Source of the DNA: Pseudomonadota bacterium
GTDB lineage: Bacteria; Pseudomonadota; Alphaproteobacteria; UBA828; JAPUJA01
Assembly: GCA_027296525.1 (NCBI GenBank)
Contig: JAPUJA010000081.1
Coordinates: 1 to 13,853, forward strand
DNA: 13,853 nucleotides
Direction: 5' to 3'
This document shows, piece after piece, positions 1-5,610 of the stretch. A program made the translations under genes and the position numbers. Positions within the stretch are counted from its first letter, which is position 1, and every line of letters starts with the position of its first letter. Below the pieces are notes generated by a model that was not told where the DNA came from, did not search any database, and saw only the letters and a list, made by a program, of their open reading frames with translations.

Positions 1-740
1 AGCGACTCGCCCACGAGGAAACGCCTCACCCCGGCGCGGCTCATCCGGACCAGATCATCATAGCCGCCAAGCCCGCTCTCGCAGACGAGCTTCCGATCGG
101 ATGGCACGTGCTTCGCCAGACGTTCCGTGGTCGTGAGATCGACCTCGAGGGTCTTCAGGTTGCGGTTATTGATGCCGATGAGTGAGGTGTCAAGCGCGAG
201 CGCCCGTTCGAGCTCGGCCTCGTCGTGGACTTCGACCAGAACATCCAGCCCCAACGCATGCGCGGCGCCCGTGAGCTCGGCGGCCTCGGCGTCACCCAGC
301 ACCGCCATGATCAACAGGATGCAGTCGGCGCCCAAGGCACGCGCCTCGGCCACCTGATAGGGATCGAGCGTAAAGTCCTTGCGCAAGATAGGCAGCTCGG
401 CAGCCGTCCGCGCGGCTTCGAGATCCGCGTCCCGGCCCATGAAGTAGGGCGTGTCGGTGAGCACCGAGAGGCAGGCTGCGCCGCCCGCCGCATAGGCGCG
501 CGCCAGCGCCGGCGGGTCGAAATCGGCCCGGATGAGGCCCTTGCTCGGGCTCGCCTTCTTGATTTCGCCGATCAAACCGAAACCGCCGGAGGCGACGGCC
601 TCGCCGAGACGCGCGGCGAAGCCGCGTGGCGCGGAGGCGTTCCGGGCGATCGCTGCCAATTCGCGGGCAGGGCGCTTTGCCTTCGCCTCGGCCAGATGCT
701 CGCGCTTCTTGGCGCAGATATCGGCAAGCACGTCGCTCAA
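1..740 (-). CDS. trpC: Indole-3-glycerol phosphate synthase, 3' end cut by the window
   Basis: Closes the indole ring: converts carboxyphenylamino-deoxyribulose phosphate to indole-3-glycerol phosphate, a cytoplasmic step of tryptophan synthesis. I translated the reverse strand by hand. It gives a continuous frame with the family hallmarks EIKKASPSKG (residues 59-68, catalytic Lys), LRKDF (119-123), Glu170 in VEVH, INNRNL (190-195) and CESG, ending at FLVGES as the window runs out. About 246 residues are present of the usual 260-270, so only the last 15-20 are missing. The start is a TTG whose last two bases plus the next A form the trpD stop (TTGA overlap), with an AAGGGGG ribosome site about 6 bases upstream; this indicates translational coupling to trpD. 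A GTG three codons in is the only near alternative and has worse spacing. It is the most promoter-distal trp gene visible here. Identity is certain; the TTG start is likely. Confidence 0.95.
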   Translation of the reverse strand, partial: MSDVLADICAKKREHLAEAKAKRPARELAAIARNASAPRGFAARLGEAVASGGFGLIGEIKKASPSKGLIRADFDPPALARAYAAGGAACLSVLTDTPYFMGRDADLEAARTAAELPILRKDFTLDPYQVAEARALGADCILLIMAVLGDAEAAELTGAAHALGLDVLVEVHDEAELERALALDTSLIGINNRNLKTLEVDLTTTERLAKHVPSDRKLVCESGLGGYDDLVRMSRAGVRRFLVGES

Positions 741-1768
741 ACCTCGCCCCCTTCGTTGGTGATGCGCACGAGCTCGCTCAAGGTCTGCTTCGCCTTACCC
801 GCGTCGATCGCCTCGGCCGCGCGCGCAACGCCCTCTTCGAGCGTGGCAACCCGTTCCGCGACGATGAGCGCCGCGGCCGCGTTGAGGAGCACGATGTCGC
901 GCAAGGGTCCCGGCGCGCCCTCCAGAAGCGCCGTCGCGAACGCCGCGTTCTCTTCGGGCGTTCCGCCGGCGAGGTCGGCGAGCTTCGCCCGGGCGAGGCC
1001 CGCCTCCTCGGGCACGACCTCGAAGCACCGCAGCTCGCCCTCCTTGAGCTCGGCCACACGGGTCGCGCCGGTCGTGGTGAGCTCGTCGAGCCCGTCCGCG
1101 CCGTGCACGACCCAGGCGCGCTCGCAACCGAGATGACCGAGCACCTCCGCCATGGGTTCGAGCCATTGCTCGGCGAAGACGCCGAGGAGCTGGCGCCGCG
1201 CCTGGGCGGGGTTGGCGAGCGGACCGAGCAGATTGAAAATCGTCCGGGTGCCGAGCTCGCGCCGCGCCTCGGCGACATGGCGCATGGCGCTGTGGTGGCG
1301 CGGCGCCATGAGAAAGCCGATGTGCGTGCTCTGAAGCGCCTTCGAGACAAGCTCCGGCGGTGCCTCGATGTTGACGCCGAGTGCGGCGAGAAGATCGGCC
1401 GAGCCCGATCTCGAGGAGAGCGCCCGGTTGCCGTGCTTGGCCACGGGCACGCCGCAGGCGGCGACCACGATCGCCGCCATGGTCGAGATGTTGAACGTGC
1501 CCTTGGCGTCGCCTCCGGTGCCGCAGGTATCGATCGCGCCCGCGGGCGCGTCGATCTTGGTCATGCGCCGGCGCAGCGCGCGCGCGCCGGCCGTGATCTC
1601 GTCGACCGTTTCACCCCGCACCCTGAGCACCATCAGGAAGGCGCCGATCTGGGCGGCGCTCGCCTGGCCCTCCATGATGAGGTCGAAGGCGGCTTGCGAC
1701 GCCGCCGGACCGAGCCGCCGCCCGTCCGCGAGCGTCATGAGAATCGCCTTCATATCCTGAGAGCCCAT
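737..1768 (-). CDS. trpD: Anthranilate phosphoribosyltransferase
   Basis: Transfers phosphoribosyl from PRPP to anthranilate, the second committed step of tryptophan synthesis. From the ATG at 1768 the product is 343 residues, the normal length. Visible motifs are the PRPP-binding GTGGD (83-87), NIST (93-96), KHGNR (111-115), the anthranilate-contacting HH in MAPRHH (around 154-159), and the R..LGTRTIFNLLGPLANP block (170-187). An open frame continues upstream to 1954, but that part overlaps trpG and does not resemble the family. A second ATG at 1753 has its AGGA almost touching the start codon, so 1768 is preferred. The gene lies 17 bases after the trpG stop, and those 17 bases are largely one copy of a 15-bp duplication. 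Its stop overlaps the trpC start (TTGA). It is the middle gene of a trpGDC operon. Confidence 0.96.
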   Translation of the reverse strand: MGSQDMKAILMTLADGRRLGPAASQAAFDLIMEGQASAAQIGAFLMVLRVRGETVDEITAGARALRRRMTKIDAPAGAIDTCGTGGDAKGTFNISTMAAIVVAACGVPVAKHGNRALSSRSGSADLLAALGVNIEAPPELVSKALQSTHIGFLMAPRHHSAMRHVAEARRELGTRTIFNLLGPLANPAQARRQLLGVFAEQWLEPMAEVLGHLGCERAWVVHGADGLDELTTTGATRVAELKEGELRCFEVVPEEAGLARAKLADLAGGTPEENAAFATALLEGAPGPLRDIVLLNAAAALIVAERVATLEEGVARAAEAIDAGKAKQTLSELVRITNEGGEV

Positions 1769-1799
1769 GGTCACTTTTTCCGGGGTCACTTTTTCCGGG
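1769..1799. repeat. 15-bp exact tandem duplication at the trpG/trpD junction
   Basis: The unit GGTCACTTTTTCCGG (plus-strand reading) occurs at 1769-1783 and 1784-1798 with no mismatch, and one further base matches. On the coding strand each copy ends in a TGA: the upstream copy holds the real trpG stop, and the other lies between trpG and trpD. Removing one copy would leave only two bases between the trpG stop and the trpD ATG. The duplication has therefore probably loosened an originally tight junction. Confidence 0.95.
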
Positions 1800-2370
1800 A
1801 CCGGCTGACGATCGCGAGGAAGTTGTCGAGCAGTTGGTGGCCGTGTTCCGAGGCGATGCTCTCCGGATGAAACTGGACGCCGTAAGTGGGGAACTCGCGG
1901 TGGCGAAGGCCCATGATGACGCCATTCTCGGTCTCGGCCGTGATCTCGAGGCAATCGGGGAAGCCTTCCCGTTCGACGATGAGCGAATGATAGCGCGTCG
2001 CCTCAAAGGGGTTCGCCAAGCCTTCGAAGAGATCGCGGCCGTGATGGCGTATGGTGCTCGACTTGCCGTGCATGATGACGGGCGCCCGCCCGATCCGCCC
2101 GCCGAAGGCCTGGCCGATCGACTGATGGCCGAGACAGACCCCAAGGATCGGAAGCTCCCCGGCCGAGCGCCGGACGAGCTCGAGACAGATGCCCGCATGG
2201 TCCGGGTCCGAGGGGCCGGGCGAGATGACGATCGCTTCGGGTTCGAGCCTGTGGACCTCGTCCACGCTGATGACGTCGTTGCGATAGACGCGGACCTCGG
2301 CGCCGAGCTCGCCCAGAAAGTGAACGAGGTTGTAAGTGAAGCTGTCGTAATTGTCTATTAGGAGCAACAT
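1786..2370 (-). CDS. trpG: Anthranilate synthase component II, glutamine amidotransferase
   Basis: Hydrolyses glutamine and hands ammonia to TrpE to make anthranilate; in many bacteria the same protein also serves PabB in folate synthesis. It has 194 residues, the standard size for a stand-alone TrpG/PabA. It shows the N-terminal LIDNYDSFTYN signature, the oxyanion strand PGPSDP (51-56), the nucleophile Cys79 in GVCLGHQ, and His168 and Glu170 in VQFHPES. The ATG at 2370 has AAGG seven bases upstream. It is the first gene of trpGDC. Its partner trpE is not adjacent but lies about 4.8 kb away in the same orientation, so trpGDC probably has its own promoter in the AT-rich stretch just upstream. 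TrpG and PabA cannot be told apart by sequence alone; linkage to trpD and trpC favours trpG. Confidence 0.96.
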   Translation of the reverse strand: MLLLIDNYDSFTYNLVHFLGELGAEVRVYRNDVISVDEVHRLEPEAIVISPGPSDPDHAGICLELVRRSAGELPILGVCLGHQSIGQAFGGRIGRAPVIMHGKSSTIRHHGRDLFEGLANPFEATRYHSLIVEREGFPDCLEITAETENGVIMGLRHREFPTYGVQFHPESIASEHGHQLLDNFLAIVSRSRKK

Positions 2371-2420
2371 TTCAATACCTTAAATAAAGAATCTCAGAAT
2401 GTGCATAAAGATTTGCCGGG
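2371..2420 (-). promoter_or_regulatory. AT-rich leader and possible promoter of trpGDC
   Basis: The 45 bases ahead of trpG are strikingly AT-rich compared with the GC-rich surroundings. On the minus strand they contain a TATTTA that could be a -10 box, with a weak TTTATG 17 bases upstream. The -35 match is only 3 of 6, so the assignment is tentative. A short open frame (MHILRFFI) ends just before trpG but has no tryptophan codons, so a classical trp attenuator leader is not supported. Confidence 0.3.
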
Positions 2421-2437
2421 GCCCGAATGGCGCGTGG

Positions 2438-2476
2438 TCGCGCCGCGCGCGTGATCGCGCCGCGCGCGTGATCGCG
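2438..2476. repeat. 17-bp exact tandem repeat
   Basis: The unit TCGCGCCGCGCGCGTGA occurs at 2438-2454 and again at 2455-2471 without mismatch, followed by five bases of a third copy. It lies between the trpG leader and the copper operator-like site. The unit is alternating C/G, prone to slippage and to unusual helix structure. No function is evident. Confidence 0.9.
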
Positions 2477-2520
2477 ACACTCCCGGCGCACGCGCGCTCG
2501 CCGTCCGACCCCCGAGAGCC

Positions 2521-2544
2521 TTGACCTTCCCGTGACGGGAGGCC
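2521..2544 (+). promoter_or_regulatory. CueR/HmrR-like copper operator
   Basis: TTGACC at 2521-2526 reads straight into the dyad ACCTTCC-N7-GGAGGCC (2524-2544). As I recall it, the operator-promoter of E. coli copA begins TTGACCTTCCC and has the dyad ACCTTCC-N7-GGAAGGT; the first 11 bases here match and the right arm matches at 5 of 7. MerR-family activators bind between a -35 and a -10 box that are 19-20 bases apart. At that distance here I see only a poor -10 (CATTTG, 2546-2551), so promoter strength or the exact layout is uncertain. It points toward the SHOCT-copA genes, 185 bases before the SHOCT start, which fits its presumed job. Confidence 0.55.
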
Positions 2545-2651
2545 CCATTTGGGTCGTATTATGGGGTCTCGCGCCGCCCCGCCGATATGCCGGAAATCGG
2601 CGGCCAGGAAAAGGCCCAGATTCGTCGTCGAGGGCGGCGGGAGACGGAGAT

Positions 2652-2665
2652 TTGACATGCGTCAA
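2652..2665 (+). promoter_or_regulatory. FNR/FixK-type palindrome upstream of the copper cassette
   Basis: TTGACATGCGTCAA is a perfect inverted repeat of TTGAC around four bases. It has the architecture of CRP/FNR-family oxygen-responsive boxes (TTGAT-N4-ATCAA), for which TTGAC half-sites are known variants. It sits 63 bases before the SHOCT ATG. The first six bases are also a perfect TTGACA -35 hexamer, but no good -10 lies 16-18 bases downstream. The match is to a short motif and no regulator gene is in the window. Confidence 0.4.
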
Positions 2666-2728
2666 CGCACACGCTCCCCTAAATCGAGGAAACTCTCGTT
2701 TGACAGGTTTCCGATCATGGAGGGTTCG

Positions 2729-3067
2729 ATGGCCATCGCAAACCGTATGAGCGCGGCCGCCGTTGCCCTGGCGGCTGCTTTTCCAATGATCGCCGATGCC
2801 CATGAGGGCGCGGAGGGCGTTTATCGTCATGGCCATATGTGGGGATCGGGCTGGGGAATGGCGATCGGTCCTCTCTTGATGATTCTCGCGCTCGGCGCGC
2901 TCGTCGTCATGGTGATCTTCATCGTTCGCTCGATCACCGGCAGGGCGGGCCACATGGGGCATGACGCGGCGCGCCAGGGCGCGCTCAAGATTCTCGAGGA
3001 GCGCTTCGCCCGCGGCGAGATCGACGAGAAGGAGTTCACCGAGCGCCGGCGCCTGCTTTCGGATTAG
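2729..3067 (+). CDS. Small His/Met-rich membrane protein with C-terminal SHOCT domain
   Basis: 112 residues. Order: a signal-like hydrophobic segment (about 7-23) ending in an AxA-type cleavage site (ADA, 22-24); a short His/Met/Trp-rich stretch with His25, His34, His36, Met37 and Met44; a membrane helix (about 45-67); a basic linker with HMGH (75-78); and a SHOCT motif at 85-112 (ALKILEERFARGEIDEKEF pattern). SHOCT domains are short C-terminal modules thought to mediate oligomerisation or scaffolding; their biochemical role is poorly known. The ATG at 2729 is chosen because GGAGG lies five bases upstream. Another in-frame ATG at 2717 overlaps that site. The gene ends 34 bases before copA and is probably co-transcribed with it, so a supporting role in copper efflux (metal delivery or complex assembly) is a fair inference but not shown by the sequence. 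Confidence 0.85.
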   Translation: MAIANRMSAAAVALAAAFPMIADAHEGAEGVYRHGHMWGSGWGMAIGPLLMILALGALVVMVIFIVRSITGRAGHMGHDAARQGALKILEERFARGEIDEKEFTERRRLLSD

Positions 3068-3101
3068 GCCCAACGCGCCGGAGTGCGCTTGAGAGAGGTT
3101 C

Positions 3102-5291
3102 ATGATGGATCGACCGGCTCACGGCGGAAGCCGCTGCCACGCAAGCTCCACAGCCGATCCGGGGCAAGGGGCGGGCGACTATACCTGTCCGATGCACCCC
3201 GAGGTCGTGAGCCTGGGCCCGGGCGATTGTCCGAAATGCGGCATGGCGCTCGAGCCCCGGGTGTTTCAGCCCGAGAGCGCGGCGGCCGACGCCGAATTCC
3301 GCAGCATGAGCCGGCGCTTCTGGGCGAGCCTCGTCCTCGCCCTTCCGCTCCTCTTCATCGCGATGTCCGACCTGATTCCGGGCCGCCCCCTTCAGGCCAT
3401 CGCCTCGGAGCGGAGCTTGCTCTGGGTGCAGCTTGGCTTGGCCGCGCTGATCGTCTTTTGGGGCGGTTGGCCGCTGCTTGAGCGCGGCGTCCGTTCGATC
3501 GTCACGGGCCGCCTCAACATGTTCGCCTTGATCGCCATCGGTGTCGGGGTGGCCTTCGACTACAGCTTCGTGGCCGCGCTCTTCCCGGACATTTTCCCGC
3601 TCTCTTTCCGCCGCGCGGACGGAAGCGTCCCGGTCTACTTCGAGGCTGCGGGCGTGATCACGACACTCGTGCTGCTGGGGCAGGTTCTCGAGCTCGGCGC
3701 CCGCAGCCGCACGAGCCAGGCGATCCGCGCGCTCCTCGATCTTTCCCCGAAAATGGCGCGCATCATCCGTGACGACGGCGCCGAGGAAGACATACCGCTC
3801 GAACATGTCCAGGTCGGCGACCGCTTGCGTGTGCGGCCCGGCGAAAAGGTTCCGGTCGACGGGATCATCCTCGAAGGCACGAGCGCGATCGACGAATCGA
3901 TGATGACGGGCGAGCCGATCCCGCTGGCGAAAGGAGCAGGCGAGAAGGTGATCGGCGCGACCGTGAACGGTGCGGGCGGGTTCGTGATGCGTGCCGAGCG
4001 CGTCGGCGCCGAGACGCTTCTGCACCAAATCGTCGCGATGGTGAGCGAGGCGCAGCGAAGCCGCGCGCCGGTCCAGCGTCTGGCCGATTCGGTCGCGGCC
4101 TATTTCGTGCCCGCCGTGGTGGCGATCGCGGCGCTTACCTTCGTCGTCTGGGCGCTTTTCGGTCCGCCGCCCAGCATGGCCTACGGCATCATCAATGCGG
4201 TCGCCGTTCTCATCATCGCCTGTCCTTGCGCGCTCGGACTCGCGACCCCGATGTCCATCATGGTGGGCACCGGCCGGGGCGCGCTCTCGGGCGTTCTGAT
4301 CAAGAACGCGGAGGCGTTGGAGACCTTCGAGCGGGTCGACACCCTCGTGGTCGATAAGACGGGAACACTGACCGAGGGCCGGCCTCGCCTGGTCGCCGTC
4401 GTGCCCGCGCCCGGCTGGGCCGAAGACGAGCTTCTGCGGTTCGCCGGGGGCCTCGAAAGGGGCAGCGAACACCCGCTCAGCACCGCGATCGTCGAGGGCG
4501 CCGAGGCGAAGGGGCTCGCGCTTCCCGCCGCCACGGACTTTCGTTCCCTGACGGGCAGGGGTGTGGTGGGATCGATCGAGGACCGGCGGGTGGCCCTCGG
4601 CAACCGGCGCCTGCTCGATGAGCTCGACGTTGCGCCCGGAGAGCTCGCGGCGCGTGCCGAAGCGCTGCGGGCCGAAGGAGAGACCGTGATGTTCGTCGTG
4701 ATCGGCGATGCCGTGGCGGGGCTCATCGGCGTCGCGGACCCCGTCAAGGAGACGACGCCCGATGCGCTCGCGCGCTTGAAAGAGGAGGGCGTGCATGTCG
4801 TCATGCTGACCGGCGACAATCAGACGACGGCGCAAGCCGTGGCCGCGAAGCTCGGCATCGACGACGTGCGCGCGGACATCCTTCCGCAGGAGAAGGGTGA
4901 GATCGTCCGGCGATTGCGTCAAGATGGCCGCGTCGTGGCGATGGCGGGCGATGGGGTGAACGACGCCCCGGCGCTCGCCGAGGCCGATGTCGGAATCGCC
5001 ATGGGGACCGGCACGGATGTCGCGATGGAGGCGGCCGGCGTTACGCTCGTCAAGGGCGATCTCCGGGGCATCGTGCGGGCCCGTCGGCTCAGCCGGGCCA
5101 CGATGCGGAACATCCGGCAAAATCTGTTTTTCGCTTTCGTGTATAATTCCCTCGGGATACCGATCGCCGCCGGGGTGCTCTTCCCGGTCATCGGGATATT
5201 GTTGAACCCGATGATCGCGAGCGCCGCGATGAGCCTGAGTTCGGTGTCGGTCATCGGCAACGCCCTGCGTCTGCGCAAGGCGCGGTTGTAA
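3102..5291 (+). CDS. copA: Cu(+)-exporting P1B-1-type ATPase
   Basis: Inner-membrane pump that uses ATP to move Cu(I) (possibly Ag(I)) out of the cytoplasm. It has 729 residues. The N-terminus lacks the usual GMxCxxC HMA domain and instead has a short heavy-metal-binding module, YTCPMHP to CPKCGM (Cys29, Cys43, Cys46). Then follow paired helices from about 73, the TGE actuator loop (269-271), transport-site CPC (374-376) in TM6, phosphorylated Asp418 in DKTGTLT, nucleotide-binding SEHP (His457-Pro458), TGDN (570-573) and GDGVND (616-621). The final helices carry YN (681-682) and MSLSS (710-714), the residues that define Cu(+) specificity. All catalytic motifs are intact. GAGAGG lies upstream; the second ATG at 3105 is equally likely as the start and has slightly better spacing. 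It follows the SHOCT gene by 34 bases and precedes a degenerate MerR-type regulator, a typical copper-resistance arrangement. Confidence 0.95.
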   Translation: MMDRPAHGGSRCHASSTADPGQGAGDYTCPMHPEVVSLGPGDCPKCGMALEPRVFQPESAAADAEFRSMSRRFWASLVLALPLLFIAMSDLIPGRPLQAIASERSLLWVQLGLAALIVFWGGWPLLERGVRSIVTGRLNMFALIAIGVGVAFDYSFVAALFPDIFPLSFRRADGSVPVYFEAAGVITTLVLLGQVLELGARSRTSQAIRALLDLSPKMARIIRDDGAEEDIPLEHVQVGDRLRVRPGEKVPVDGIILEGTSAIDESMMTGEPIPLAKGAGEKVIGATVNGAGGFVMRAERVGAETLLHQIVAMVSEAQRSRAPVQRLADSVAAYFVPAVVAIAALTFVVWALFGPPPSMAYGIINAVAVLIIACPCALGLATPMSIMVGTGRGALSGVLIKNAEALETFERVDTLVVDKTGTLTEGRPRLVAVVPAPGWAEDELLRFAGGLERGSEHPLSTAIVEGAEAKGLALPAATDFRSLTGRGVVGSIEDRRVALGNRRLLDELDVAPGELAARAEALRAEGETVMFVVIGDAVAGLIGVADPVKETTPDALARLKEEGVHVVMLTGDNQTTAQAVAAKLGIDDVRADILPQEKGEIVRRLRQDGRVVAMAGDGVNDAPALAEADVGIAMGTGTDVAMEAAGVTLVKGDLRGIVRARRLSRATMRNIRQNLFFAFVYNSLGIPIAAGVLFPVIGILLNPMIASAAMSLSSVSVIGNALRLRKARL

Positions 5292-5358
5292 GGGCCGAGC
5301 GGCGATGCTCTTGTCCGTCGGCTTGGGCCGGAGAGGCCGGCGGCGGAAGCGAGGAACG

Positions 5359-5610
5359 ATGAGGATCGGTGAAGCCGCAGAATGTTCGGGTGTTTCCGCG
5401 AAGGCGATCCGCTGCTACGAGAGCATCGCCCTGATACCGGCGGCGACGCGCAGCCCGGCCGGCGATCGCGATTACGGATCGACTCGAGCTCGACGACCTT
5501 GCGTTCGATCCGTTCGACATGGCAACACGCGCCCCGATTGTCCGATCATCGATGATTTGGCCGGCGTCGCGGCAGGCCTTAGCAAGGACGGGACGCGTGC
5601 CGGGTGCTAG
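5359..5610 (+). pseudogene. Internally deleted MerR-family (CueR/HmrR-like) regulator remnant
   Basis: 83 codons, against about 130-140 for a CueR/HmrR regulator. Residues 1-40 are a recognisable MerR DNA-binding head (MRIGEAA...SGVSAKAIR), but the usual IRYYES reads IRCYES and the wing GYRxY reads GDRDY. It then jumps through about 14 unmatched residues to the family's C-terminal metal loop, HGNTRPDCPIIDDL. The helix that pairs the dimer is absent, and the first of the two metal-binding cysteines (normally CHGD..PDC) is Arg. Both ends stay in one reading frame, and a GAGG ribosome site four bases before the ATG remains. It lies 67 bases after copA on the same strand. I read it as a decayed copper regulator. 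A functional mini-protein is possible but unlikely without the dimerisation helix. Its 3' end overlaps the probable start of the next gene. Confidence 0.75.

Larger units (their letters stand above)
2371..2728. other. 358-base intergenic region between divergent trpG and the copper cassette
   Basis: No gene could be supported here. The frames that cross it are unlike known proteins and lack ribosome sites. From left to right it holds the AT-rich trpG leader, a 17-bp tandem repeat of CG-rich sequence, a copper-operator-like dyad at 2521-2544, a featureless GC-rich stretch, a perfect FNR-like palindrome at 2652-2665, and a small CGAG/CTCG dyad around 2684-2698 just before the SHOCT gene. It is unusually long and signal-rich for this compact window. 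Confidence 0.7.

Noticed and set aside
225..1870. Plus-strand open frames across trpC and trpD
   Set aside because: They overlay genuine trp genes, with repetitive Arg/Ala/Ser composition and no motifs.
2379..2405. Possible trp leader peptide (MHILRFFI) before trpG
   Set aside because: No tryptophan codons and no convincing terminator/antiterminator hairpins, so classical attenuation is not supported.
2438..2476. CRISPR or attachment site at the CG-rich repeat
   Set aside because: Direct head-to-tail copies with no spacers, no integrase and no tRNA nearby; a simple tandem duplication.
2549..2728. N-terminal extension of the SHOCT protein
   Set aside because: The open frame extends upstream but crosses regulatory sites, is Arg-rich with no family character, and the GGAGG site fixes the start at 2729.
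2372..3103. Minus-strand 243-residue frame across the intergenic region and the SHOCT gene
   Set aside because: It overlaps the SHOCT gene, which has a strong ribosome site and domain evidence; the frame itself is unlike a protein.
3036..5120. 694-residue open frame antisense to copA
   Set aside because: It mirrors the codon structure of an unmistakable, complete CopA, has a low-complexity Arg/His/Asp composition and no family motifs; a GC-driven shadow.
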